From Achromobacter piechaudii NBRC 102461 (GTDB lineage: Bacteria; Pseudomonadota; Gammaproteobacteria; Burkholderiales; Burkholderiaceae_B), in contig NZ_BCTK01000007.1 of assembly GCF_001571245.1 (NCBI RefSeq), positions 186,001 through 250,000 of the forward strand: a stretch of 64,000 nt of DNA, in the 5' to 3' direction. A model generated the notes under the pieces. The model saw only the letters and a program-made list of their open reading frames with translations. It ran no database searches and was not told the DNA's origin. Made by a program: the position numbers and the translations under genes. Shown one piece after another: positions 45,680-54,097 of the stretch; positions within the stretch are counted from its first letter, which is position 1; the number at the start of each line of letters is the position of its first letter.

Positions 45680-46579
45680 CTAGTCCGTATTGCTCGTCAC
45701 GGGATCGACGATGTTCAGGTTGGTGATGAAGCGCTGGAACAGCATGGCCAGCGCCAGCGGGGGCAGCGCGGCCAGCATGCTTGCGGCGGCGAACAGCCCG
45801 AGGTCGGCGCGAAAACCCGGCATCAGCGGCGATAGCCCCAGCAAGGAGGCCGACAACGTCTGCGCCGACGTGCCGCCCGTCAGCACGATGGCGAACAGCA
45901 GGTCGTTCCAGCCCACCAGGAACGCGATGATGAAGGCCGCCGCGATGCCGGGCAAGGCCATTGGCAGCGTGACGTGGCGCAGCATCTGCCAGCGCGTGCA
46001 GCCGTCCATGCGCGCGGCGCGCTCGATCTCGACGGGCAGCGAGGCGAAGTAACCCATCAGCACCCACGACAGCAAAGGGATCACTGCGGTCAGGTACACG
46101 ATCCAAAGCCCGAACAGGCTGCCCGCCAGGCCGATGGCGGCGAAGAACACGTAGTACGGAATCAGCAGCGCAATGGGCGGCAACGTGCGTGATGCCAGCA
46201 GCACGTAAAGCAGCGGGCCCTTGAAGGGAAATTCGAATCGACCCAGCACGTAGCCCGCCAGCGTGGCGATGGCGGTGCCCACGGCGGCAGCCGGCAGCGC
46301 CACCAGCGCGCTGTTCACAAAGCCGGTCATGATGGCCTTGGTCTGCCCGCCGAAGATCGAATCCGAGGTCGACAGGCCCAGCACGCGCAGGTAGTTGTCG
46401 AAGGTGAATCCGCCCGCGTTGTGCGCCACGCCCATGATGATGGCCGACTCATCCATGAACGAGGCTTTCAGCGTCCAGTACAGCGGGAACAGGCACCAGA
46501 AGGCGACCAGCGCGACGCCCGCGGCGACCAGCCAGGGGCGCCAGCCTTCACCGGTGACTTTGGCGGCGTCATTGCGCAT
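45680..46579 (-). CDS. ABC transporter permease, carbohydrate (MalG/UgpE, CUT1) type
   Basis: This 299-residue inner membrane protein has six hydrophobic segments. The MalG-type EAA loop is AARMDGCTRWQMLRHVTLPMALPG. It starts FSLYW-like (FPLYWTLKASF), as is typical for the second CUT1 permease. GGAG precedes the ATG at a good distance. It overlaps the preceding permease gene by 11 bases. Family members move sugars or glycerol phosphates, but several related systems carry other compounds, and the operon context points to N-acyl-D-amino acids or a related conjugate. Confidence 0.9.
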   Translation of the reverse strand: MRNDAAKVTGEGWRPWLVAAGVALVAFWCLFPLYWTLKASFMDESAIIMGVAHNAGGFTFDNYLRVLGLSTSDSIFGGQTKAIMTGFVNSALVALPAAAVGTAIATLAGYVLGRFEFPFKGPLLYVLLASRTLPPIALLIPYYVFFAAIGLAGSLFGLWIVYLTAVIPLLSWVLMGYFASLPVEIERAARMDGCTRWQMLRHVTLPMALPGIAAAFIIAFLVGWNDLLFAIVLTGGTSAQTLSASLLGLSPLMPGFRADLGLFAAASMLAALPPLALAMLFQRFITNLNIVDPVTSNTD

Positions 46580-47513
46580 GGGCGGCTCCTTGGGGGCGCT
46601 TCTTGCGGATCAACATGAAGTAGGCCGTGGCCAGCAGCAGCGACATCACGGTCAGCAGGAACGCGGCGGCCGATGCCAGCCCGTACTTCGAGAATTCGAA
46701 GTTGTAGCGGAAGATCAGCAGCGGCAGGATCTGCGTGGACGTGCCGGGCCCGCCGCGCGTCAGCGAGAACAGCAGGTCGAACTGGCGCACTGCTTCGACC
46801 GTCATCACCACCAGCACGATGAGCGTCGTGTGCTTCAGATGCGGCAAGGTGATGTGCCGAAAGCGCGACAGCGGACCCGCGCCATCGACGCGCGCCGCGC
46901 GGTAAAGATCGCGGGGGATGGTCTGCAATGCGGCCAGGTAGAAGAAGCTGCCCAGCGGCGCGATGTGCCACACGAACGCAAGCGCCACCCAGAACAGCGC
47001 CCAATCGCTCGACAACCAGACCGTAGACGCGTTGGCCAGGCCCAGCGGCGCGAGCAGCCCGGTCAGCGCGCCGAAACTGGGATTGAGCAAAAACGAAAAT
47101 ACCGTGGCCGTCACGACCTGCGACATCGCCCACGGCAACAGCGCCAGTCCGCGCACGAGGCCGCGCAGCGGCATCTCTTCGTTCAACACCAGCGCGATGC
47201 CCAGCGCGGCGACGAACGAGCCCACGACGCACATCGCCACGAAACCCAGGCTGCGCCAGATGGAGTCGATCACGGCGGGGTCGGACAGCACTTCGCCGTA
47301 GAGATCCACGCCCACGAATTCCTCGGTGCGCAAAATGGCGTTGGTGTCGTGCAGGCTCAACCAGAAGGAATAGCCTAGCGGCACGCCGATGATCAGCGTG
47401 TTCAGCGCATACACCGCGATGATCACGGTCAGCGCGAATCTCAGGTCCGACATCTCGCGCCCGCCCTGGCGCACGGTGGCCGGACGAGCCGACGACAGGC
47501 TGGCGGCGCTCAT
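46569..47513 (-). CDS. ABC transporter permease, carbohydrate (MalF/UgpA, CUT1) type
   Basis: This permease of about 314 residues has a MalF-type EAA loop (AARVDGAGPLSRFRHITLPHL). Hydrophobic helices begin at LTVIIAVYALNTLIIGVPLGY. ATG 47513 overlaps the ATPase stop codon (ATGA). The frame is open further upstream into the ATPase gene, without homology. It pairs with the MalG-type subunit. Confidence 0.9.
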   Translation of the reverse strand: MSAASLSSARPATVRQGGREMSDLRFALTVIIAVYALNTLIIGVPLGYSFWLSLHDTNAILRTEEFVGVDLYGEVLSDPAVIDSIWRSLGFVAMCVVGSFVAALGIALVLNEEMPLRGLVRGLALLPWAMSQVVTATVFSFLLNPSFGALTGLLAPLGLANASTVWLSSDWALFWVALAFVWHIAPLGSFFYLAALQTIPRDLYRAARVDGAGPLSRFRHITLPHLKHTTLIVLVVMTVEAVRQFDLLFSLTRGGPGTSTQILPLLIFRYNFEFSKYGLASAAAFLLTVMSLLLATAYFMLIRKKRPQGAAHAQ

Positions 47514-48631
47514 GTGCGAGGCTCCTCGCCGCCGTGCACGCGCAAGCCCTCGGCATCGAACAGGTACAGGCGGGCGGCGGGCAGCGCCAGCGCGATGGGC
47601 GCGCCCACTTCGTAGCGGCGCTCGGGCGGCAGCCGCGCGCGCAGGCGCGGAACGTCTTCGCCGCCCACGCTCACGTCGACGAACTGATCCGAGCCCACCG
47701 GTTCGACGGCCCACACGCTGCCTTGCAGCAGCAGGCCCTCGCCCGCGAGCGGCGCGGGCGCCATGGCTTCGGGCCGGATGCCGAGCGTGGCGGCGCTGCC
47801 TTCGGGCAAGGCGCGCGCGGCCTCGCGCAGCGCGGGCGGCAGCACGTATACGTTGCCAGCCGCGTGCAGGGCGGGCTGGCCGTCCTGCGCGTGCAGCGTG
47901 CCGGACAGGAAGTTCATGCCGGGGTTGCCGATGAAGTCGGCCACTTCCCGATTGGCGGGACGGCGGTAGATGGTGTCGGGGTCGGCGAACTGCAACAGAT
48001 TGCCGCCCGACATGACGGCGATGCGGTCGGCCAGCGTCATGGCTTCGACCTGATCGTGCGTGACGTAGATGAACGTGGCGTTGAGCGTGCGATGCAGGCG
48101 CTTGAGCTCCACCCGCATGTCGGTGCGCAGCTTGGCGTCCAGGCTGGAGAGCGGCTCGTCGAACAGGAACAGATCGGGGTTGCGCACCACCGCGCGGCCG
48201 ATGGCCACGCGCTGGCGCTGTCCGCCCGACAACTGATAGGGCTTGCGGTCCAGCATGGATTGCACGCGCAGCAGGTCGGCCGCCTGGTCCACGCGCGCGC
48301 GCACCTGCGCTGCCGGCATCTTCTGCATGCGCAGCGGAAAGCCGATGTTCTCGCGCACGGTCATGTGCGGATACAGCGCGATGCTCTGGAACACCATGGC
48401 CACGTTGCGCCGATGCGGCGGCACTTGATCCACGCGCCGGTCGTCGATGCGGATCTCGCCGCCGGTGGGCGTGTCCAGGCCGGCGATCATGTTCAGCGTG
48501 GTGGTCTTGCCGCAGCCGGACGGGCCCAGCAGCACGACGAATTCGCCGTCGCGGATGTCCAGGTCCAGCGAGCGGACCGCCTGGAAATGGGTATAGGCTT
48601 TCTGGATGCCTTGCAGGGTTACGCTGGCCAT
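47510..48631 (-). CDS. ABC transporter ATP-binding protein, MalK/UgpC type
   Basis: This 373-residue ATPase has Walker A GPSGCGKTT, Q-loop MVFQSIALYPHMTV, signature LSGGQRQR, Walker B LFLFDEPLSSLDA and H-loop YVTHDQVEA. The C-terminal part is the OB-fold regulatory domain typical of MalK-like subunits (IGNPGMNFLSG, GIRPEAM). It energises the two permeases downstream. Its start lies 1 base after the stop of the binding protein gene. Confidence 0.93.
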   Translation of the reverse strand: MASVTLQGIQKAYTHFQAVRSLDLDIRDGEFVVLLGPSGCGKTTTLNMIAGLDTPTGGEIRIDDRRVDQVPPHRRNVAMVFQSIALYPHMTVRENIGFPLRMQKMPAAQVRARVDQAADLLRVQSMLDRKPYQLSGGQRQRVAIGRAVVRNPDLFLFDEPLSSLDAKLRTDMRVELKRLHRTLNATFIYVTHDQVEAMTLADRIAVMSGGNLLQFADPDTIYRRPANREVADFIGNPGMNFLSGTLHAQDGQPALHAAGNVYVLPPALREAARALPEGSAATLGIRPEAMAPAPLAGEGLLLQGSVWAVEPVGSDQFVDVSVGGEDVPRLRARLPPERRYEVGAPIALALPAARLYLFDAEGLRVHGGEEPRT

Positions 48632-48632
48632 G

Positions 48633-50054
48633 TCAGCTCCGCTTGAGGATCTTGGCGTACTTCTTGTAGAGCGCGTCCCAGCGGGCGCGCAGTTCGGTCG
48701 CCACCTGCGCGGGCGTCTTGGAGCCTTTGATCAGCAGGTCCTGAGCGATCATCTCGTGCATGCCGGTGTCCCATTCCTGATACCAGGGCGCTTTGAGGAT
48801 GTGCGCGGCAACCGCCTTTTCACGGCCCTGGAAGAGCCATTGGTAAACCTGCTCGGCTTGCGGCGGGTACATCCATTTCATGATGGCCGCGCGGCTGTCG
48901 GGATCGCGGTACAGCTCGGGGAAGGGCACTTCCAGGTTGGCCTTGGCGATCCAGTTCTTGTGCGTGGTCAGTTGGCCCGCCTTGTCGCGATAGCCGAAGT
49001 ATTTCACCAGCTCCCATAGCGCGGCCTGCTCGGCGTCCGTGCGCTTGCGTGTCGACATGCACAGCAGCGCGTGGCCGACCAGCACGGTGTCGTGCGTGGC
49101 GCCCGGCACGACCGGGTTGTAGCTGGAATACGCAGCGATCTGGCTCTTGGCCGGATCGTTGTAGTTGAAGCTGTAGTAGTCGATGTTCAGGTGGAAGGCG
49201 TGCTGGCCCTTCATCCACGAGCTGGACGTTTCGGTGCCCGACCACGTGAGCACGGCGCGTTGCACGAGTTCGTCATCCCACCAGCGCTTCCAGTCCGTCA
49301 GCACTTTCACCAGCGGCGTGTCGGGGCCGAACGTCGCGCGCAATTCGTCATCGACAAAGCGTTCGCCTTCGGCGAAGCACTGCGCGATCAGCGCCCAGGG
49401 CAGGCCGGTCCAGGCGTTGTACCAGGGCATCAGCATCGGGTGTTCCGCCAGGCCCTTCTTCTTGATTTCGCGCGCCTGCTTTTCGACCGTCGCCCAGTCC
49501 TGCGGGTAGCCGGCGGCGTTGGCGGTGCCGCCGAAGCCCGCCTCGGCCAGCATCTTCTCGTTGCGGAACAGCGCGAACGGTCCGCCGTTGTAGTAGGTCA
49601 GTCCCAGGTAGCGGCCGTCGGTGGCGCGGGCGTCGTCGACGATGCCGGGAAACATCTGCTTCTGGATGTCGGCCAGTCCGGGCATGTCGTCGATCGCGCG
49701 GATCCAGCCCGCCGCGTACCAGCGCGAGGCCTGCCCGCGTTGCGCATAGAACATGTCCAGCGGGGCTTTGGCGGCCAGCTGCGTTTCGAGTACGGCGGCG
49801 TAGTCGCCGGGGATGGGCGACAGGTTGACCGGCACGCCGCGTTCCTGTGTGAAGCGCGCGGCGCCCTGCTGCACGATTTCGCTGCCCCAGGGCCAGAAGG
49901 CGAAGGTCAGTGGCGATACGGGTTGCGCCAGACCAGGCAGCGGCCAGCCGGTGGCAGCCAATCCGGCCGCGCCTGCCAGGCCGGCGGCGCCACGCAAAAG
50001 AAAGTCGCGGCGCGCCGGATCGGGGCTGCCTTCGAAGGGGGAACGCTGGGGCAT
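48633..50054 (-). CDS. Extracellular solute-binding protein, carbohydrate (SBP_bac_1) type, Tat-exported
   Basis: This 473-residue protein starts with a twin-arginine signal (ARRDFLLRGAAGLAGAAG, cleavage probably after GLAQ), meaning it folds before export. The mature chain has the SBP_bac_1 fold (FAFWPWGSEIVQQGAARF, MFYAQRGQASRWYAAGWI, TYYNGGPFALFRNEKML). Many Trp/Tyr residues in the presumed pocket would suit an aromatic or sugar ligand. It is the first gene of the minus-strand operon that runs to 41320, and the GTGACC-N4-GGTCAC palindrome lies 67 bases before it. Confidence 0.9.
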   Translation of the reverse strand: MPQRSPFEGSPDPARRDFLLRGAAGLAGAAGLAATGWPLPGLAQPVSPLTFAFWPWGSEIVQQGAARFTQERGVPVNLSPIPGDYAAVLETQLAAKAPLDMFYAQRGQASRWYAAGWIRAIDDMPGLADIQKQMFPGIVDDARATDGRYLGLTYYNGGPFALFRNEKMLAEAGFGGTANAAGYPQDWATVEKQAREIKKKGLAEHPMLMPWYNAWTGLPWALIAQCFAEGERFVDDELRATFGPDTPLVKVLTDWKRWWDDELVQRAVLTWSGTETSSSWMKGQHAFHLNIDYYSFNYNDPAKSQIAAYSSYNPVVPGATHDTVLVGHALLCMSTRKRTDAEQAALWELVKYFGYRDKAGQLTTHKNWIAKANLEVPFPELYRDPDSRAAIMKWMYPPQAEQVYQWLFQGREKAVAAHILKAPWYQEWDTGMHEMIAQDLLIKGSKTPAQVATELRARWDALYKKYAKILKRS

Positions 50055-50120
50055 GCTGGACTTCCTTGCGGTTGAGAAGACGACAAAGAGAGGGTGCAGC
50101 GAAGACGTGTGGCGGGGTGT

Positions 50121-50136
50121 GTGACCATGTGGTCAC
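50121..50136. promoter_or_regulatory. GTGACC-ATGT-GGTCAC palindrome, likely TetR operator
   Basis: The 16-base sequence GTGACCATGTGGTCAC has perfect 6-base arms. It lies in the leader or promoter region of the operon that starts at 50054 and reads leftward. The arms are identical to those at 40186-40201. On the minus strand TTGCTG and ATATCT, 17 bases apart, lie just upstream and could be the promoter. Confidence 0.68.
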
Positions 50137-50205
50137 ATTCCGCGTTCAAGATATTGCTTTGGAGCCACCGGCAGCAAGGGGGGAGTTTCCCTAGGGGAGT
50201 GTGTG

Positions 50206-50229
50206 CGCCGGCAGCGAGCGCCGCCGGCG
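50206..50229 (-). terminator. Hairpin after the second amidase gene
   Basis: CGCCGGC/GCCGGCG forms a 7-bp stem 23 bases past the stop codon of the amidase gene that reads leftward. There is no T-run. It could separate the amidase transcript from the next operon on the same strand. The remaining 50055-50251 gap holds only this hairpin and the palindrome at 50121. Confidence 0.35.
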
Positions 50230-50251
50230 AGTCTTCAGCGTGGCAGTCGGT

Positions 50252-51670
50252 CTACAGCCCGATCGCCTTCAGGTCGGGATGGCGGCGATGCCAGTCGGTC
50301 ACGGCCTGGAAGGCCATGCCGATCATGCCCAGCGTGCCTTCCGCGTTCGGCTTGCCCAGCAGCTGGATGCCCAGGGGCAGGCCGCTGGCGGTGAAGCCGG
50401 CCGGCAGCGCCAAGCCCGATGCGTTGACGTAGTTGCCCGCGCGGGTGAAGGCGGCCAGCGGCGTGGCGGCCTCGTCCACGTCGGCCAGCAGACGGGCGCC
50501 GAAGGGCGCGCAGGGCGTCAGCACGGCGTCGATGTCGCGCATCCAAGCCAGCCATGCCTGCCGCGCCTGCGCATGCGCGTTCAACGCGGCGATGTAGTCC
50601 GCGGCGGACACGCCCTTGCCCGACAGCACGCGGGCCCGGACGTATTGGCCGATGGGCTGCGCGGGGTCTTCGATGTAGTCGCGGTGCAGTGCGTAAGCCT
50701 CGGCAGCGATGATCTGGCCGTTGCGCAACATCATTTCGTGGAAGTCGAAGGGGAAGGGCGTTTCGGCCACGTCGGCGCCCAGGTCGACGAGGACGCGGCG
50801 CGCGTTCTCCAGGGCTGACAGCGCATCGCTTTCCACGCTGATGGGATGTTGCGACGGCGGCATCAGTGCAATGCGGACGCCGCGCAGGGGTTGCGCGCCG
50901 GTGCCGGGTTCGCGCAGTTGAAAGGCGGGTTGGTTTTGCGTCAGCGGGTCCTGCGGATCGGCCCCCGCCATGAGCGCGGTCAGCAGCATCGCGTCGCGGG
51001 TGTCGCGCGTGAGCGGGCCGATGGAGTCCAGCGTGGTCGACAAGGCCACCGCGCCATGCAGGCTGATCAGGCCGCGCGTGGTCTTCAAACCCGTGACGCC
51101 GTTCAACGCGGCGGGAATCCGAACCGAGCCGCCCGTATCCGACCCCAGCGCGGCCGGCGCCAGACCGGCCGCGACGGCTACGCCGGACCCGCTGGACGAG
51201 CCGCCAGGAATGCGCGGCGCTTGCAGGTCCCAGGGGTTGCGCGGCGTGCCCATCAGCGGGTTCGTGCCCCACCCGCCGAACGCGAATTCGACCATGTGGG
51301 TCTTGCCCAGTATCACCATGCCGGCGTCCAGCAGGCGAGTGACGGCGGTTGCCGTGACGCTGCTGCGGCGCTCGCGCCAGGCTTGGGACCCCGCCGTGGT
51401 GGTTTGGCCCTGGATGTCGCACAGGTCTTTGACGGCCACCGGCACGCCGTCCAGCGGACTGAGCAGGCCATAGCCGGCGCGGCGGCGCGCATCGGCGGCC
51501 GCGGCCAGGCGCAAGGCCCCGTCGCTGTTCACGCTGACATACGCGCCCAGCGCCGGATTGGCCTGGGCGATGCGGTCCAGGAAGTGCTGCGTCAATTCCA
51601 CCGAGCTGTAGCGGCCTTCGGTCAGGCCGTCGGCCAGCTCGCCGAGCGTGGCAAATGCAATTTCAGACAT
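50252..51670 (-). CDS. Amidase signature family hydrolase, second copy in the window
   Basis: This 472-residue amidase has catalytic Lys in VAVKDLCD, the cis-Ser loop [14 protein letters not shown] and nucleophile Ser in GSDTGGSVRIPAALNG. It is only distantly similar to the amidase at 4692. The Ala/Gly-rich C-terminal part (NYVNASGLALPAGF) is usual for the family. It lies 62 bases after a Liv-type binding protein gene on the same strand, so the two are probably co-transcribed, and the imported ligand is then likely its amide substrate. The product would be a carboxylic acid and ammonia. The substrate is not identifiable. Confidence 0.87.
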   Translation of the reverse strand: MSEIAFATLGELADGLTEGRYSSVELTQHFLDRIAQANPALGAYVSVNSDGALRLAAAADARRRAGYGLLSPLDGVPVAVKDLCDIQGQTTTAGSQAWRERRSSVTATAVTRLLDAGMVILGKTHMVEFAFGGWGTNPLMGTPRNPWDLQAPRIPGGSSSGSGVAVAAGLAPAALGSDTGGSVRIPAALNGVTGLKTTRGLISLHGAVALSTTLDSIGPLTRDTRDAMLLTALMAGADPQDPLTQNQPAFQLREPGTGAQPLRGVRIALMPPSQHPISVESDALSALENARRVLVDLGADVAETPFPFDFHEMMLRNGQIIAAEAYALHRDYIEDPAQPIGQYVRARVLSGKGVSAADYIAALNAHAQARQAWLAWMRDIDAVLTPCAPFGARLLADVDEAATPLAAFTRAGNYVNASGLALPAGFTASGLPLGIQLLGKPNAEGTLGMIGMAFQAVTDWHRRHPDLKAIGL

Positions 51671-51732
51671 GTTTTCCTCAGGTTGATGTGCCGGCCAGGC
51701 GGGGCGGGCGAGGCCGGCTGCATGAAGCGCGA

Positions 51733-52965
51733 CTAGCGTTTGGTCCAGTCAGGGGCGGGGTAGACGGGCGTTGCCGTCGCCACGTCCTTGGGCCACACGG
51801 GCACCATGCCCTTGCCCGGCAGCAACTGCACCACGGGGAACGGCATCAGCAGTTGCTTGCCCGTCTCGTCGATGGCGTAGGGCCCGGCCATGACCGTGAT
51901 CTTGCCGGACAGGTCAATTGACGCCTGCTTGAGCGCAGCGGCGTCCGTCGTGCCCGCCTTCTTCACGATCTCTTCCGTGACCGCGCCCGCGCCGTAGGCC
52001 AGCGCCGTCTGGAAATCAGGCGGGAACTCGGCCTTGGGGAAGCTCTTGTCGTAGGCGGCCGCGAACTGTTCGCGGCTCATGCCGGCATTGACGTTCCAGT
52101 TGATGGCGGGGTGGTAGTTGGTGTGGCTGTAGATGTAGTTGGCATCCGCGCCGATGGCCTGGAACTGCGGGGTCGACGCATACACCATGAAGACGTACGG
52201 GAAGTTGATGTCCAGCTGCTTCATCTGGCGCGTCATGCTGATCAGGTCGCCCTCGTAGGACGTCGGCACCAGCGCCTCGGCGCCCGCCGCGCGCGCCTTC
52301 TGCAAGAGGGTGCTGAAGTCCTTCTGGCCCTTGGGATACTTCTCGAACAGCACCACCTGCATGCCATTCTTGGTTGCCTGTTCGCGGCCGCCTTCGGCCA
52401 GCCCGGCCGGGAACGGTTCGTCGGAATACAGCAGCGCCACCTTCTTCACGCCCAGGTTGGCCGCCAGCTCCATGTTGGCGCGCAGCATGGCGGACACCGG
52501 CATCTGCGTGCCCGACACCATGTTCTTGAAACCCTGCTTGTACAGGTCGTCGCTGGCGGCGGACCACACCATCATGTATTTGCCCAGCCGCTCGGTCACG
52601 GTGGCGGCGGCGGCCGTCAGCGTGGAGCCGAAAGGCGCAAACACCAGATCGACTTTTTCATCGACAATCAGGCGTTCGTAGACACGCGTCACCATTTGCT
52701 TGTCGCTGCGGTCATCCAGCTTGACCAGCTCGACAGGGTATTTCTTGCCCTTGACCTCGATGCCGCCACGGCGATTGACGTCTTCCACCCACAGTTCCAC
52801 GCCCCGGACGCCGGATTGCGAGGCCAGGGCGAAGCTGCCCGTGGATGAGACCGTCATGCCGACCCGGATCTTGTCCGAGTTTTGGGCGGCGCCGGTGGCG
52901 GGTGTCAAGGCGGCGATGGCCATGGCCAGCGCCGGTAAGCGGAACAACCAGGATTTAGCGAACAT
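51733..52965 (-). CDS. Branched-chain amino acid-type (LivK) periplasmic binding protein
   Basis: This 410-residue protein has a signal peptide ending near GAAQN and then KIRVGMTVSSTGSFAL, the typical type I periplasmic binding fold. GVELWVEDVNRRGGIEVKGKKY and VDLVFAPFGSTLTAA follow. GGAGA precedes the ATG. It diverges from a LysR gene, beyond which a full LivMHGF-type transporter is encoded, so it should be that system's binding subunit. The amidase that follows suggests that an amide is the ligand. Confidence 0.9.
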   Translation of the reverse strand: MFAKSWLFRLPALAMAIAALTPATGAAQNSDKIRVGMTVSSTGSFALASQSGVRGVELWVEDVNRRGGIEVKGKKYPVELVKLDDRSDKQMVTRVYERLIVDEKVDLVFAPFGSTLTAAAATVTERLGKYMMVWSAASDDLYKQGFKNMVSGTQMPVSAMLRANMELAANLGVKKVALLYSDEPFPAGLAEGGREQATKNGMQVVLFEKYPKGQKDFSTLLQKARAAGAEALVPTSYEGDLISMTRQMKQLDINFPYVFMVYASTPQFQAIGADANYIYSHTNYHPAINWNVNAGMSREQFAAAYDKSFPKAEFPPDFQTALAYGAGAVTEEIVKKAGTTDAAALKQASIDLSGKITVMAGPYAIDETGKQLLMPFPVVQLLPGKGMVPVWPKDVATATPVYPAPDWTKR

Positions 52966-53031
52966 GGGATGTCTCCAATCGTTATAGATTTGGGGGCCTC
53001 GCCCTGCCGCGAAGCAGGGACCCAGAACCCG

Positions 53032-53056
53032 GTATTGGGCATTAATTGCCCAATAC
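53032..53056. promoter_or_regulatory. Large palindrome between LivK-type and LysR genes, probable LysR operator
   Basis: Two perfect 10-base arms (GTATTGGGCA and TGCCCAATAC) surround a 5-base AT centre. The palindrome contains LysR-type T-N11-A pairs. Its right arm overlaps the -35 of the likely lysR promoter, which fits autorepression plus activation of the divergent binding protein gene. A second, weaker stem (CCCTGC/GCAGGG near 53002-53019) lies on the side of the binding protein gene. Confidence 0.7.
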
Positions 53057-53073
53057 GCGACAAAGCGTATAAC
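53046..53073 (+). promoter_or_regulatory. Putative promoter of the LysR gene
   Basis: TTGCCC (53046-53051) and TATAAC (53068-53073) are separated by 16 bases. Transcription would begin near 53080, giving a leader of only about 15 bases before the start codon. The -35 lies inside the palindrome. Confidence 0.45.
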
Positions 53074-53095
53074 AAATAGGCATGGAGCGCACGCC

Positions 53096-54010
53096 TTGAA
53101 TAAATTGAATTACCGGCAGACGGAAATGTTGTGGGCCATCGTCATGGCCGGCTCGATCAGCGGCGCGGCCCGACTCCTGAATATTTCGCAGCCGGCCGTC
53201 AGCCGGATGCTGGCGCAGACCGAGAAGAGCATGGGTGTGACGCTGTTCGAGCGGGTGCGCGGGCGGCTGCGACCCACCTCGCAAGTGCATAGCCTGTTTG
53301 AGGAAATCGAAAAAACCCAGCGCATGATGCAGCGGGTCAATGACCTGGCCGATGCGTTGTCCGAGCACGGCACAGGCGTGCTGCGGCTGGCCTCCATTCC
53401 CAGCCTGGCGCAATTCCTGGTGCCGCGCGCGGTGGCCCGTTTCCAGCAGCGGCATCCCGAGCTGCTGCTAAGGCTGAATACTTCGGTCCTGCCCAGCCTG
53501 ATTTCCGACGTGTTGCAGGGCGAAGCCGAGCTGGGGCTGGTGGTGATGCAGGCGGATCACCCCTTCCTGACCTCGCAGCCCTTGCACGTGGGTCGCATGG
53601 TGGCGGCCATCCCCAAGGCGCACCCGTTGGCGGGCCGGGCCTCTGTCAGTCTGGCCGATCTTTCCCCGCATCCGCACATCGTGGTCGGCACCCGCATGCC
53701 CTTCGGCATGCTGGTGCTGGGCGCGTTCGAGCAGGCCGGGCTGCCGTGCCGCATGTGCGCTGACGTGCCCTGGAGCCAGCTTGCCTGCGCGCTGGTGAAT
53801 GCCGGGGTGGGGATCGCCATTGTGGATGAATTCACGGTCATGCAGAACACCATGCCCGACGTGGTGATCGTGCCGCTGCAAGAGTGCATTCCGCTGAATA
53901 TCTCGGCGGTCTATGCCAGCAACCGAGAGCCGTCGCAAATCGCGTTGCGCTTCATCGATGAGCTGCGAGAGGTGCTGGCGGAGGCATTTCCTGGCCAGAA
54001 TAAGGGTTAG
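53096..54010 (+). CDS. LysR family transcriptional regulator
   Basis: This 304-residue regulator has an N-terminal winged helix (QTEMLWAIVMAGSISGAARL, then ISQPAVSRMLAQTEKSMGVTLFER). A periplasmic-binding-like effector domain runs from about residue 95. The start is TTG 53096, with GGAG 8 bases before it, and no ATG fits the conserved N-terminus. A five-codon reading frame (ATG at 53082) ends in a TGA that overlaps this TTG. It diverges from the binding protein/amidase pair and precedes the LivMHGF genes on its own strand. It probably controls both. Confidence 0.9.
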   Translation: MNKLNYRQTEMLWAIVMAGSISGAARLLNISQPAVSRMLAQTEKSMGVTLFERVRGRLRPTSQVHSLFEEIEKTQRMMQRVNDLADALSEHGTGVLRLASIPSLAQFLVPRAVARFQQRHPELLLRLNTSVLPSLISDVLQGEAELGLVVMQADHPFLTSQPLHVGRMVAAIPKAHPLAGRASVSLADLSPHPHIVVGTRMPFGMLVLGAFEQAGLPCRMCADVPWSQLACALVNAGVGIAIVDEFTVMQNTMPDVVIVPLQECIPLNISAVYASNREPSQIALRFIDELREVLAEAFPGQNKG

Positions 54011-54018
54011 TCCTTAAC

Positions 54019-54047
54019 TTGCAGTTATGGTTTGAGTTGTTCATAAT
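54019..54047 (+). promoter_or_regulatory. Putative promoter of the LivM-H-G-F-type operon
   Basis: TTGCAG (54019-54024) and CATAAT (54042-54047), with a 17-base spacer, lie between the LysR stop and the first permease gene. A strong ribosome site GGAGGAAG follows just before the ATG at 54098. Confidence 0.5.
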
Positions 54048-54097
54048 CGCCTCCAAATAGCGGCCATCCAATCCGAGACGGCCCGGAGGAAGACATC

